A stretch of DNA of 64,000 bases, taken from Lentzea aerocolonigenes. Lineage in GTDB: Bacteria; Actinomycetota; Actinomycetes; Mycobacteriales; Pseudonocardiaceae. Made by a program: the position numbers and the translations under genes. Under the pieces are notes generated by a model. The model made no database searches. It had not been told where the DNA came from and saw nothing but the letters and a program-made list of their open reading frames with translations. Of this stretch, positions 43,676 to 51,918 are shown one piece after another. Within the stretch, counting starts at the first letter, position 1, and each line of letters starts with the position of its first letter. The stretch is taken from contig NZ_BBOJ01000010.1 of the NCBI RefSeq assembly GCF_000974445.1, forward strand, positions 248,001-312,000, given 5' to 3'.

Positions 43676-44619
43676 CACGCGGCGTGTGGAGGAGCCGCCA
43701 GCAACGGCGTGATCAGCTCCCTCACCGTGGTCGCGTGACGTCTGTCCGCTTCGGCGCGCAGCGGTTCGAGCTTCTTGCGCGTGCGAGCGGACATGATGTC
43801 TCCGGTCTGCGCGACGGCGAGGCCCGCCACGGCCGTCGCCTCGTCGGCGTCTCCTTCCACGAGGTGGTTGAGGGACAACGCGATGAGCGCGAACGTCCGG
43901 CTGCGGGCCATGTCCTCGCGGTACCCCGTCACGGCCTGGCGCAGAGACGTGATGGCCGGGCGCGCGAAACTCGGGTCGACCGTGCGCGCGAGCGCCGTGT
44001 GGACGACACCGGTGATCGCCGCCAGGTCGTGCACGTCGAAGAACGCCGCCCACGGCGCCGCACCGTCCACATCCGCCCGTGCGAACTCGTCGTGCGCACG
44101 CCCCAGCAACGCGAGCGCCGGCACGCGCTGCCCCAGTTCGGCGTAGCACCACGCCCGGTTCGCCGCCAGGATCGCCTTCGTGTGGCGGGTGTTCGCCACG
44201 AGCCCGGCGAGCCCGAACATGCCGAGCGCTTCGGCGGGTCCACCGTGGTGCAGGTGGACCCGCCCCATCCGGTAGCGGATGTTCGCCACGAGGTCCTCGT
44301 CCTGGGCGAAGTCCAGGGCGAGGTGGAAGTGGCGGTGCGCCGATCCGCCGAGCCCGGCGTCGAAGGCGGCCCATCCCGCGAGCGCGTGCAGCTCCGCGAC
44401 GGCGCAGCGGAACTCACGACGCACCGAGGCACTGGCCGCGTGCGCGAAAGCCTTGTCGCACCACGACAACAAGGCCTGCACCTGGGTGCGGCACGACCCG
44501 CCGCCGTAGCGGTAGTCCACCGCCCGCAGCGCTGCCGTCATCGCCCTCAGGTGCCGGACGTGCACGAGTCCGATCTTCGAGTGAGGCGGCGGCAACGGGG
44601 GTGACGCGTCGTGCTGCAT
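43675..44619 (-). CDS. TPR-like helical-repeat protein
   Basis: The product has 314 residues from ATG 44619 and consists almost wholly of helical repeats of the TPR type (AVAELHALAGWAAFDAG, YRMGRVHLHHGGPAEAL and AILAANRAWCYAELGQ are single repeat units). It resembles the C-terminal sensory part of actinobacterial XRE-TPR regulators but has no helix-turn-helix. It probably binds a protein or small ligand and feeds the HATPase-receiver/STAS switch encoded behind it. A longer start at 44673 is possible. Confidence 0.65.
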   Translation of the reverse strand: MQHDASPPLPPPHSKIGLVHVRHLRAMTAALRAVDYRYGGGSCRTQVQALLSWCDKAFAHAASASVRREFRCAVAELHALAGWAAFDAGLGGSAHRHFHLALDFAQDEDLVANIRYRMGRVHLHHGGPAEALGMFGLAGLVANTRHTKAILAANRAWCYAELGQRVPALALLGRAHDEFARADVDGAAPWAAFFDVHDLAAITGVVHTALARTVDPSFARPAITSLRQAVTGYREDMARSRTFALIALSLNHLVEGDADEATAVAGLAVAQTGDIMSARTRKKLEPLRAEADRRHATTVRELITPLLAAPPHAA

Positions 44620-44682
44620 GAACTGAGTCTCATCACTGCGCGGGCCGGTCAACAGGGCCGAACGATCCCGCACGACAGGGCA

Positions 44683-45783
44683 TTACGGTGTCAGGTCGGC
44701 CAGCAGGAGCCCGCTGCGCGGTTTCGGCGTGAAATACGTGCTCTTGCGCGGCATCTTGGTGCCCGCCAGCACTTCCGCGAGCGGCACCGGCGCGATGAGC
44801 AGCACCGCCTCCGCCTCCACCGACGGGTCCACGACCGGCCGCACGCACGGGCTCTCGGGGTCGAGCCCCAACGCCTCGTGCAGCAGCAACGACTCGACGA
44901 CGGCGTGGTCGATCCCTTGTCCCTCAGGCAGTTCCACCCGCAGCACCTCGTCGGGGCAGCGCACCACGACCACGCCCGGCTCCGGATCGACGACGTACGG
45001 CAACGACGACACCCGCAGACCCACCCGTTCCCACGCCGTCACCAGATCGGACGCGCCCAGCCCGGTGCCGGCGAGCGCGCGGTGGATCGGCCCGACCCGC
45101 AGGCCCGGCCCCGACGTGACGAGCGCCAGCAGCCCGGCGAGACCCGCCTCCCTGGCCGCGGCGACGCGGTGGTTGCCGTCCGCCACGAGCAACGGGTGCG
45201 CTCCGGCCGCTTCGAGGAACGCCTCCTGCAACGCACCCGGCCCGACCAGCCACACCCAGTGCCGCCGCCCGCCGGAGTCCACAAGGGACACGGCGGGCTC
45301 TTCGGTCATGCCCAGCACCAGTTCGGTGAGCCCGTCGTGCGGGGTGATCGGGATGAGCATGGCCGCGCTCGTCGCGATGCCGAGCGACGCCAGCACCCGG
45401 CCGCGTTCGGCGACCACGTCCGGGTAGACGTCCTCGGTGTGGGAGATCGCGTCCGGGTCGGCCAGGCACAGCAGTCCGCACGCCGTGCCGTCCGGTCCGT
45501 CCACCCGGTACGGCGCGACGACGTCGGTGACTTCGCGGTAGGCCCGCCGGATCAGCACCGAGAGCTCGGCACGGGCGTGCGGCAGCGCGTCGAGGAGCCC
45601 GGTGCCCGCCGCCAGTGCCGCGGGCGTGCGGTGCGGGTGCTGGACGGCCAGCAAGGTGCCGTGCGGGGCTCTGGCGAGCGCCGCGACGACCTGACCGGGT
45701 TCGGCGAACTCGTCGACATCGGGGCCGGGCACGCGTTCGCGCACCACCCACCCGCGTCGCACCGGGCGTACTCGCAGTGACAT
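44683..45783 (-). CDS. DUF1015 family protein (SerK-like)
   Basis: A 366-residue protein of the DUF1015 family, recognised by the central ADGNHRVAAA motif (about residue 200), TPHDGLTELVL and the C-terminal KPRSGLLL. An archaeal member is an ADP-dependent free-serine kinase (SerK), so a small-molecule kinase role is possible; the bacterial function is not settled. It is divergent from the antiporter regulatory gene with an 18-base gap, so their promoters overlap. Confidence 0.8.
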   Translation of the reverse strand: MSLRVRPVRRGWVVRERVPGPDVDEFAEPGQVVAALARAPHGTLLAVQHPHRTPAALAAGTGLLDALPHARAELSVLIRRAYREVTDVVAPYRVDGPDGTACGLLCLADPDAISHTEDVYPDVVAERGRVLASLGIATSAAMLIPITPHDGLTELVLGMTEEPAVSLVDSGGRRHWVWLVGPGALQEAFLEAAGAHPLLVADGNHRVAAAREAGLAGLLALVTSGPGLRVGPIHRALAGTGLGASDLVTAWERVGLRVSSLPYVVDPEPGVVVVRCPDEVLRVELPEGQGIDHAVVESLLLHEALGLDPESPCVRPVVDPSVEAEAVLLIAPVPLAEVLAGTKMPRKSTYFTPKPRSGLLLADLTP

Positions 45784-45788
45784 CCACG

Positions 45789-45794
45789 TATCAT
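45789..45794 (+). promoter_or_regulatory. Possible -10 element giving a leaderless transcript
   Basis: TATCAT lies seven bases before GTG 45802. With no ribosome-binding site and only 18 bases between the divergent genes, the antiporter operon is likely transcribed from about the first base of its start codon, as is common in actinomycetes. Confidence 0.35.
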
Positions 45795-45801
45795 GATCTG
45801 T

Positions 45802-46275
45802 GTGAACGTAGAGATCACGCCATTGCCGGGAATCGGCACGCGCCAGGACTTCATGATCCGCGCCGGACGCCGTGTCGGCGTGATCACCTACCGGGACGGC
45901 CGGTTCGAGCTCATCGTCTCCAAGGCCTCCGATCCCGATTCCTGTTCCGCCTCGATACCCCTCTCACCGGAAGAGGCGAGCACTCTCGCGGGCCTGCTCG
46001 GCGCGCCGCAGCTCGTCGCCCACCTGCGCGAGGAGACCCGCGAGATCGCGGGCATCACGACCCGCCAGCTGCCGGTCACCGCGTTCGCGAACCGCACTCT
46101 CGGTGAGACCGCTCTGCGCACCAGGACCAGTGTGTCCATCGTGGCCGTAGTGCGCGCGGGCAACGCGCATCCGTCGCCCGGCCCCGACTTCCTCTTCGAA
46201 AACGGTGACCTCGCGGTCGTCGTCGGCACCGCGGAAGGCCTCGACGCCGCCGCTGAGATCCTCCACGGCGGTTAA
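45802..46275 (+). CDS. Cation/proton antiporter regulatory subunit (KhtT/TrkA-C type)
   Basis: A 157-residue cytoplasmic protein. The N-terminal ~70 residues (VNVEITPLPGIGTRQDF) are the KhtT-type head, and residues ~75-155 form a TrkA-C (RCK-C) domain (LGETALRTRTSVSIVAVVR and later LFENGDLAVVVG). It gates the membrane partner in response to a ligand such as a nucleotide or pH. It is five bases before the antiporter gene. GTG 45802 is favoured because family members begin at VNVEITPLPG; ATG 45793 is in frame. Confidence 0.85.
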   Translation: MNVEITPLPGIGTRQDFMIRAGRRVGVITYRDGRFELIVSKASDPDSCSASIPLSPEEASTLAGLLGAPQLVAHLREETREIAGITTRQLPVTAFANRTLGETALRTRTSVSIVAVVRAGNAHPSPGPDFLFENGDLAVVVGTAEGLDAAAEILHGG

Positions 46276-46280
46276 GCACA

Positions 46281-47453
46281 GTGCACGAGACAACTCTGGC
46301 CATCATCCAGCTCGGCGCGGTGTTCTTCGGTCTAGGACTGCTCGGCCGCGTCGCACGGAGGGTGGGCATCTCGCCGATCCCTCTTTACCTCATCGGAGGC
46401 CTCTGCTTCGGCGTCGGCGGCCTGGTTCCGTTACACGGCATCGACGAGTTCACGCACCTCGCCAGCGAGATCGGCGTGGTGCTGCTCCTGCTGCTGCTCG
46501 GCCTCGAGTACTCGGCGGCCGAGCTCACCACGGGCCTGAAGCGCTCGTGGATGGCGGGCGTGCTCGACCTGGTGCTGAACGCGGCACCGGGCGCGATCGC
46601 GGCGTTGCTGCTGGGCTGGGGCCCGGTCGGCGCGCTGGCGATGGCGGGCGTCACCTACATCTCCTCCTCCGGCATCGTCGCGAAGGTGCTCGGCGACCTG
46701 GGCCGGCTCGGCAACCGTGAAACGCCGGTCGTGCTGTCCGTGCTCGTGTTCGAGGACCTCGCGATGGCCGTGTACCTGCCGGTGCTCACGGCGGTGCTGT
46801 CGGGCGTGAGCTTCCTCGGCGGACTCACGTCGGTGGGCATCTCGTTGCTCGCGATCACCGTCGTTCTGGTGGTGGCGTTGAAGTACGGCCGGTTCATCTC
46901 GGCCATTGTGGACAGTCCGGACCACGAGGTGTTCCTGCTCAAGCTGCTCGGCTCGGCGTTGCTCGTGGCCGGTGTCGCGTCGCAGCTGCAGGTGTCGGCG
47001 GCGGTCGGCGCGTTCCTGCTCGGCATCGCGATCTCCGGCTCGACGGCGGAGAACGCGACACGGCTCCTCGAACCGTTGCGCGACCTGTTCGCCGCGATGT
47101 TCTTCGTCGTGTTCGGACTGAACACCGACCCCCGCACGATTCCACCCGTTCTTGGAATCGCCGTGGCGCTGGCGGCCGTCACCACGCTGACGAAGGTCGT
47201 CACCGGCTGGTGGGCGGCCCGCAGGCAGGGCATCGGCAAGATGGGCCGCATGCGTGCGGGAGTGGCGCTCGTGGCGCGCGGCGAGTTCTCCATCGTGATC
47301 GCCGGGCTGGCCGTGGCGTCCGGTCAGGTCAGCAGCGACCTGGCGGCGCTGGCGACCGCGTACGTGCTGCTGATGGCGATCCTGGGGCCGATCGCGGCCA
47401 AGTACGTTGAGCCAATCGGTGAATTCTTTCAGCGCAGACGGCAAACGGTCTGA
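46281..47453 (+). CDS. CPA2-family K+(Na+)/H+ antiporter (KhtU-like)
   Basis: The 390-residue membrane protein has about 12-13 transmembrane helices and the CPA2 fold, with LLLLLGLEYSAAEL, VFEDLAMAVYLPVL (the E-D-L-A pair in helix 5) and VALVARGEFSIVIAG. It exports K+ or Na+ against protons and works with the RCK-C subunit just upstream, as in KhtTU. GTG 46281 follows the KhtT stop by five bases. Confidence 0.88.
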   Translation: MHETTLAIIQLGAVFFGLGLLGRVARRVGISPIPLYLIGGLCFGVGGLVPLHGIDEFTHLASEIGVVLLLLLLGLEYSAAELTTGLKRSWMAGVLDLVLNAAPGAIAALLLGWGPVGALAMAGVTYISSSGIVAKVLGDLGRLGNRETPVVLSVLVFEDLAMAVYLPVLTAVLSGVSFLGGLTSVGISLLAITVVLVVALKYGRFISAIVDSPDHEVFLLKLLGSALLVAGVASQLQVSAAVGAFLLGIAISGSTAENATRLLEPLRDLFAAMFFVVFGLNTDPRTIPPVLGIAVALAAVTTLTKVVTGWWAARRQGIGKMGRMRAGVALVARGEFSIVIAGLAVASGQVSSDLAALATAYVLLMAILGPIAAKYVEPIGEFFQRRRQTV

Positions 47454-47516
47454 AACAACTGCCCTGATGTGACGACTCTCTAGTGAGAGCTAGACGGAGA
47501 GTAGGGGCGAATCGTC

Positions 47517-48677
47517 ATGACCGAACCCGCGGAAGTGGAGACCACCGGCCGGTTCCTGGTGCTGCTGCAGGAAGACGCCATCGAGGAAGGGGTGGCCGAG
47601 CTCGGCGCGATCGCCGGGTTCGACCCGAACAGCGGCGATCTGGACGCGGAGACCGTGCAGGTCTTCCCCGAGCTCGGCGTGGCGGTGGTGTCCGCGGACC
47701 CGAACCTGCTGGCCGAGCTGAACGGCGCCGCCGAGCGCCCCGGCCCCGTCCAGATCGTCGAACCGGAACGCGTCGTGCACGCGTACGACGCCGCACCGGC
47801 GGAAGACGCCGACATCGAACCGGCAGCCGACGAGTCGGTGCTGACCTGGGGCTTGCAGGCGGTCGGTGCGGACATCAGCACGGCCACCGGCAAGGGCATC
47901 AAGATCGCGGTCCTGGACACGGGTTTCGAGAAGAACCACCCGGACTTCACGGGCCGCGCGATCACCACGAAGTCGTTCATCACGGGCGAGGACGTCCAGG
48001 ACGGCCACGGCCACGGCACGCACTGCATCGGCACGTCCGCGGGCCCGCGCAAGCCCGCGACGGTCCCCGGCTACGGCGTCGCCTACGAGGCCGAGATCTT
48101 CGCGGGCAAGGTCCTGTCCAACGCGGGCTCCGGCTCCGACGGCGGCATCCTCGCGGGCATCGACTGGGCCGTGAGCAACGGCTGCGCGGTCATCTCGATG
48201 TCCCTGGGCGCGGACGTCCCGGTCGGCACCCCGCCGTCGCAGATCTACGAGACCGTGGCCCAACGCGCCATGGCCAAGGGCACCCTGATCATCGCGGCCG
48301 CGGGCAACGCCTCCCAGCGCCCCGCGAAGATCGCCCCCGTGGGCCACCCCGCGCGCTGCCCGTCCATCATCGCGGTGGCGGCCATCGACGTGAACCGGCA
48401 GATCGCGTTCTTCTCGTCGGGCAGCGCGGACAAGATCGGCCAGGTCGACGTGGCAGGCCCCGGCGTGGACGTGTACTCGTCCTTCAAGCTCCCGGAGAAG
48501 TACGCCCGCCTGCGCGGCACGTCCATGGCAACCCCGCACGCGGCAGGCGTGGCGGTCCTGATCGCGGAGAAGACCGGCGCCCGAGGCTTCGAGCTCTGGG
48601 CCCGCCTGGCCCTGTCGTCCCTGCGGCTGCCGCTGCCGTCCACCGACGTCGGCGGCGGGCTAGTCCAAGCGCCATGA
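47517..48677 (+). CDS. Intracellular subtilisin-like (S8) serine protease
   Basis: The 386-residue S8 protease has the full catalytic set: Asp134 (VLDTGF), His169 (GHGTHC), Asn264 (AAAGN) and Ser336 (GTSMATPHAAG). No signal peptide is seen, so it should act in the cytosol. The N-terminal ~110 residues are an acidic pre-domain that could act as an intramolecular chaperone. Its stop overlaps the start of a 73-residue gene (ATGA) that looks like a separate inhibitor or chaperone. Substrates are unknown. Confidence 0.9.
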   Translation: MTEPAEVETTGRFLVLLQEDAIEEGVAELGAIAGFDPNSGDLDAETVQVFPELGVAVVSADPNLLAELNGAAERPGPVQIVEPERVVHAYDAAPAEDADIEPAADESVLTWGLQAVGADISTATGKGIKIAVLDTGFEKNHPDFTGRAITTKSFITGEDVQDGHGHGTHCIGTSAGPRKPATVPGYGVAYEAEIFAGKVLSNAGSGSDGGILAGIDWAVSNGCAVISMSLGADVPVGTPPSQIYETVAQRAMAKGTLIIAAAGNASQRPAKIAPVGHPARCPSIIAVAAIDVNRQIAFFSSGSADKIGQVDVAGPGVDVYSSFKLPEKYARLRGTSMATPHAAGVAVLIAEKTGARGFELWARLALSSLRLPLPSTDVGGGLVQAP

Positions 48678-48895
48678 CCACTTCGGTGGACCAGGTGATG
48701 GTCTCCGTGACGGAAGGCAGCCTCCCGCAGGTCCTGAACGACCTGAGGGAGGCGGGCCTGGTCGTGGACACGGTCCTGGAAGCCCTGGGCGTGGTCACCG
48801 GCACCGTGGAGGTCCGAGCGATCCCGTCCCTGCTCCAGGTACCAGGCGTCCTGGACGTCGAACGGCAGTGGCGCGTGCAGCTCCCGCCCTACTGA
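48674..48895 (+). CDS. Small I9-like protein overlapping the protease gene
   Basis: A 73-residue protein (ATG 48674) coupled to the S8 protease by an ATGA overlap. Its pattern, V-M-V-S-V-T-E-G then L-N-D-L-R-E-A-G-L-V-V, a second beta strand (VTGTVEVRAIPSLLQ), and a final VPGVLDVERQWRVQLPPY, suggests the beta-alpha-beta fold of the I9 propeptide/inhibitor family, including the closing strand that lies in the protease active site. A trans-acting chaperone or inhibitor is therefore likely. This assignment is by pattern only. Confidence 0.6.
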   Translation: MTTSVDQVMVSVTEGSLPQVLNDLREAGLVVDTVLEALGVVTGTVEVRAIPSLLQVPGVLDVERQWRVQLPPY

Positions 48896-48927
48896 CTAGG
48901 CTCTGCGTCGACCCCATTCACGTCTGA

Positions 48928-48943
48928 TCGAACACGTGTTCTA
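48928..48943. promoter_or_regulatory. Near-consensus LexA (SOS) box
   Basis: TCGAACACGTGTTCTA matches TCGAAC-N4-GTTCGA except for one base in the right half (GTTCTA). TAGTAT at 48942-48947 is a plausible -10 hexamer overlapping its end, so LexA bound here would block the promoter of the gene at 48989. Confidence 0.55.
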
Positions 48944-48988
48944 GTATGTGCGCGGGGTCACGTCGTTGCGCAGAGAGGAAACCTGATC

Positions 48989-49411
48989 GTGTCGGACACG
49001 CTCACCGAGGTGCAGGCAGTCGAGGAGCCCGTCGTGGAGGAAACTCCGGCGCCGGCCCCCGAAGCCGAGGCTCCGAAGCCGGTCGAGGCACCGAAGGCCG
49101 AAAAGCCGAAGCCCGCCCGCCCCAAGAGCACGGCGAAGAAGACCCGCACCGTGGAGCTCACCCTCACGGTGACCGGTACCGCCGAGGGCGAGTGGCAGGC
49201 CGACCTGGTCCACGGCACGCAGCGCGTGGTGTCGGGCCTGGTCATCCCGGCCATCGCCGTGGCCAAGGCGGCCAAGGAGCTGCACGAGGACATCGCGGAG
49301 GGCATCGAAACGGTGCTCGAGGCGGCGCGCGACCAGCACCGCACCCGCATGGAGGAGCTGGAAGCGGAGCTGGCCAAGGTGAAGGCCCAGCTGGCAGAGC
49401 TTTCCGAGTAG
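48989..49411 (+). CDS. Small coiled-coil protein, probably SOS-regulated
   Basis: A 140-residue protein. Residues 1-50 are Glu/Pro/Ala/Lys-rich and disordered. Residues ~52-100 form a beta-hairpin and helix (VELTLTVTGTAEGEWQ then VSGLVIPAIAVAKAAKEL), and the C-terminal ~35 residues are a coiled coil (MEELEAELAKVKAQLAEL). The family is not recognised. GTG 48989 has AGAGGAAA upstream, and a LexA-like box covers its promoter. A damage-linked structural or nucleoid role is possible, but unproven. Confidence 0.7.
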   Translation: MSDTLTEVQAVEEPVVEETPAPAPEAEAPKPVEAPKAEKPKPARPKSTAKKTRTVELTLTVTGTAEGEWQADLVHGTQRVVSGLVIPAIAVAKAAKELHEDIAEGIETVLEAARDQHRTRMEELEAELAKVKAQLAELSE

Positions 49412-49427
49412 GACAGCAGCACCCGCA

Positions 49428-49460
49428 GAAGGGGCGGTCCGCATTGCGGGCCGCCCCTTC
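49428..49460 (+). terminator. Terminator hairpin after the coiled-coil gene
   Basis: GAAGGGGCGG (49428-49437) pairs exactly with CCGCCCCTTC (49451-49460), and the loop contains a further CCGC/GCGG pair. It begins 17 bases after the stop codon at 49411. No U-tract, as usual for actinomycetes. Confidence 0.7.
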
Positions 49461-49547
49461 GCGCATTGCAGGACAAGCTGACGCAGGGGTCCCCTTGAGC
49501 GGAAGTCCCCCGCGGCCCAAGGTACAGAGCGGGTCTGACACTCAGCC

Positions 49548-49620
49548 GAGGCCGAAGGCGAGGCGAACTCAAGAGCGAGGCCGAAGGCGAGGCGAACTCA
49601 AGAGCGAGGCCGAAGGCGAG
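49548..49620. repeat. 29-base tandem repeat, 2.5 copies
   Basis: The unit begins GAGGCCGAAGGCGAGG and ends with AACTCAAGAGC. Two exact copies (49548-49576, 49577-49605) are followed by a 15-base partial copy. It is intergenic with no neighbouring gene reading through it. Confidence 0.75.
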
Positions 49621-49670
49621 CCGACGCGATGGCGCAGCCGAGCCGTCCTTGCCCTGAACGCAAGGTTCCG

Positions 49671-49810
49671 GCGGTGTGGTCCCGTCACGAGTCGTGCCAC
49701 AGCTCTTGTCGCGCCCGAGGGGAGAGGTCAAGTCGCACGCTTTTCGCGACTTGACCTCTCCCCTCGGGCGCGACCAGCTCCTGGCTCGACTCGTGACGGG
49801 ACCACACCGC
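49671..49810. repeat. 140-base near-perfect palindrome
   Basis: The outer arms are a 24-base exact inverted repeat (49671-49694 and 49787-49810). The inner arms are a 29-base exact inverted repeat (49708-49736 and 49746-49774) around a nine-base loop; between them the arms pair imperfectly. The transcript or a single strand would form a very long hairpin. The 613-base gap between 49412 and 50024 has no supported gene and holds this palindrome, a tandem repeat and a terminator. A small non-autonomous repeat element is the simplest explanation. Confidence 0.8.
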
Positions 49811-50024
49811 CCGAACCGCCCACCAACGCAACGCGCAGCCGCCGTAAGCAACAGGCGTGCCATCAACCCGCCCACGGCGCTGGCCGGTCTTTGATCAGAT
49901 TGGCGGGGTAAGGGCAGAGCCCCCAGCTTGAAACAGGAACCCGACACGGCGACGCAACCAACCTACGAACACGAATCCGGAAGCCGCCGACGCAACCGGG
50001 GGACGGCCTACGAAACCCGCGCCC

Positions 50025-50996
50025 TCACCGAGACGGATCGAGCAACAACTTCCCAGCAGTCCGACGAGCCCGAAGATCCTCGTGCGCCTGCCGAATCTCG
50101 CCCATCCCGTACTCCCCACCGGGAACAGCCTTCAACTTCCCATCCACCACAAGCGCAAACAACTCAGCCATAGCCCGATGCGCCAACGTCCCGAACTCCG
50201 CGTCCCGAACCTTCAACGCGTGAGGCAACCACATACCCGCAACGGTCGTGGAGTGCACCAGCAACGCTCCGAGGTCAACCGGCTTCGGCCTCTCCCGCGA
50301 GGCCATCCCGTAAAACGCAAGCCGACCAAACGGAGCCAACGCCACCAACGACTGATCAGTGGTAGCACCCCCAGTCATGTCCAGCACGACGTCGACCCGC
50401 CGCCCACCGTTGGCTTCCTTCAGCGCGGCGGTCATGTCCTCGGCACGCGAGTCGATCGCCACGTCAGCACCGAGATCGAGGGCCAGCTTCCGCTTGTCGT
50501 CAGAAGAAGCCGTCGCGATGACTCGACCAGCGCCCCACAACTTGGCCAGCTGCACCGCGATCGTGCCGACGCCACCAGCAGCCGCGTGCACGACAACCGA
50601 CTCACCGGGCTCCATGTGAGTCGACTTCCGCAGCAGCAACCAGGCCGTGGCACCCTGCACGATCAACGACAAAGCGGTCAGGTCGTCCACACCGTCCGGC
50701 ACGTCGAACGTCGTCAACGCCGGCGCGACGGCCTTCTCCGCGTAGCCGCCGGAGTTCTTCGTCAACGCGACCACGCGGCGGCCGTCTTCAGTCGTGCCGA
50801 CGACTTCGCCGCCGGGAACGAGCGGCAGCGTCATCTGCGCCAGGTAGGAGTTCTCCGCCTGGTGCGTGTCCGCGTAGTTCAGGCCCGCGCGCGAGACGTT
50901 GATCAGCACCTCGCCGTCGCCCGGCACCGGGTCGGGCAGCTCCACCTGCTGGAGCACCTCGGGTCCGCCGAACTCGGTGATCTGGATGGCACGCAC
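50025..50996 (-). CDS. Quinone oxidoreductase / zinc-type MDR dehydrogenase
   Basis: A 323-residue medium-chain dehydrogenase. The N-terminal GroES-like domain (VRAIQITEFGGPEVLQ) is followed by a Rossmann domain with the NADPH motif HAAAGGVGTIAVQLAKL near residue 145. No zinc-binding cysteines are present, so it belongs to the QOR/enoyl reductase subgroup that reduces quinones or activated C=C bonds with NADPH. GTG 50996 lies one base beyond the stop of the SDR gene upstream, so they are co-transcribed. Confidence 0.85.
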   Translation of the reverse strand: MRAIQITEFGGPEVLQQVELPDPVPGDGEVLINVSRAGLNYADTHQAENSYLAQMTLPLVPGGEVVGTTEDGRRVVALTKNSGGYAEKAVAPALTTFDVPDGVDDLTALSLIVQGATAWLLLRKSTHMEPGESVVVHAAAGGVGTIAVQLAKLWGAGRVIATASSDDKRKLALDLGADVAIDSRAEDMTAALKEANGGRRVDVVLDMTGGATTDQSLVALAPFGRLAFYGMASRERPKPVDLGALLVHSTTVAGMWLPHALKVRDAEFGTLAHRAMAELFALVVDGKLKAVPGGEYGMGEIRQAHEDLRARRTAGKLLLDPSR

Positions 50997-50997
50997 G

Positions 50998-51798
50998 TCA
51001 GCTCTCCTTGAGCGCGATCGAAACGGGATCCTTGTGGGCGGCCTCGACGCGCGAGCCGTCGGCGGCGCGCGGGCCCGGCGGGTTGCGGAAGCCGAACGGC
51101 TCCGAGGCACGGCCGGCCTGGACGAACCAGGCCTCACCCGTTCCTGACCCCTCCACAATGGACATGAACGTGTCCACCACGGCCGACACCGGCAGGATCG
51201 GCATGCCGATCTCCTCCAGCGTCGAGCGCAGCGGCGTGATGATGTTGGTGTCCGCGAAGGCCGGGCACAGCGCGTTCACGCGGACGTCGGAGTACGCGCC
51301 GCCGAGGGAGCGGACCAAGCCGACGACGGCGGCCTTGTTCGCACCGTATACAGGATCCCCCGGCATCGGCATGAGGCCTGCCATCGAGGCCGTCGCGATG
51401 ATCTGCCCACCGCGCTCGCGCACCGCGGGCAGTGCGTAATGAATACCGTATACAACACCGTCGAGGTTGATGGCCATCGCACGGCGGTACGTCTCGACGT
51501 CGAAGTCGTCGCCCAGCGAGCATCCGGTGCCGATGCCGGCGTTGAGGAATGCAATATCCAGTCCACCGTATTCCCGCACGGCGACCTCGACCGCCGACGC
51601 GGAGTCCTCCGGACGCGTCACGTCACAGCGCACGAACACGCCGCCGACCTCGTCGGCGACGACCTTGCCCTGGTCGGCGTCGACGTCCGCGACCACGACA
51701 CGGACCCCGAGCGAAGCCAGGCGCCGGGCGGACGCGGCACCGATGCCGTTCGCTCCACCGGTGATGAGCGCGACCTTGCCGGTGAGTTCCACGGGCAT
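50998..51798 (-). CDS. Short-chain dehydrogenase/reductase
   Basis: The 266-residue SDR has the cofactor motif TGGANGIG (residues ~12-19), D-V-D after strand 2 (NAD preference), NAG, and the catalytic Ser/Tyr-x3-Lys in ATASMAG and YGANK. The C-terminal ~25 residues are an extension beyond the usual SDR. It is divergent from the FabG-like gene across a 164-base promoter region with two palindromes. ATG 51798 has GGAGG five bases upstream; the 19 codons upstream of it are probably untranslated. Confidence 0.85.
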   Translation of the reverse strand: MPVELTGKVALITGGANGIGAASARRLASLGVRVVVADVDADQGKVVADEVGGVFVRCDVTRPEDSASAVEVAVREYGGLDIAFLNAGIGTGCSLGDDFDVETYRRAMAINLDGVVYGIHYALPAVRERGGQIIATASMAGLMPMPGDPVYGANKAAVVGLVRSLGGAYSDVRVNALCPAFADTNIITPLRSTLEEIGMPILPVSAVVDTFMSIVEGSGTGEAWFVQAGRASEPFGFRNPPGPRAADGSRVEAAHKDPVSIALKES

Positions 51799-51853
51799 CT
51801 GCCTCCTCGCTGAGACATCTTCTGGGACGACTTCTGAGACGACCCTGGGATAC

Positions 51854-51871
51854 ATTCCGACCAGTCGGTAT
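51854..51871. promoter_or_regulatory. TetR-type operator palindrome CCGAC-CA-GTCGG
   Basis: ATTCCGACCAGTCGGTAT is an 18-base near-palindrome (14 of 18 symmetrical), centred on CCGAC-N2-GTCGG, a form bound by many actinobacterial TetR proteins. It lies 56 bases before the SDR start on the minus strand. The TetR gene at 53158-53727 is a possible regulator, though no second copy was found at that gene. Confidence 0.45.
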
Positions 51872-51918
51872 GGTCGTCCGCACAGCGCTGGACGTCAAGC
51901 GGACTGATAGGTACGTTA

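Noticed and set aside
49548-49620. Tandem repeat as a CRISPR remnant
   Set aside because: The copies are contiguous with no spacers.
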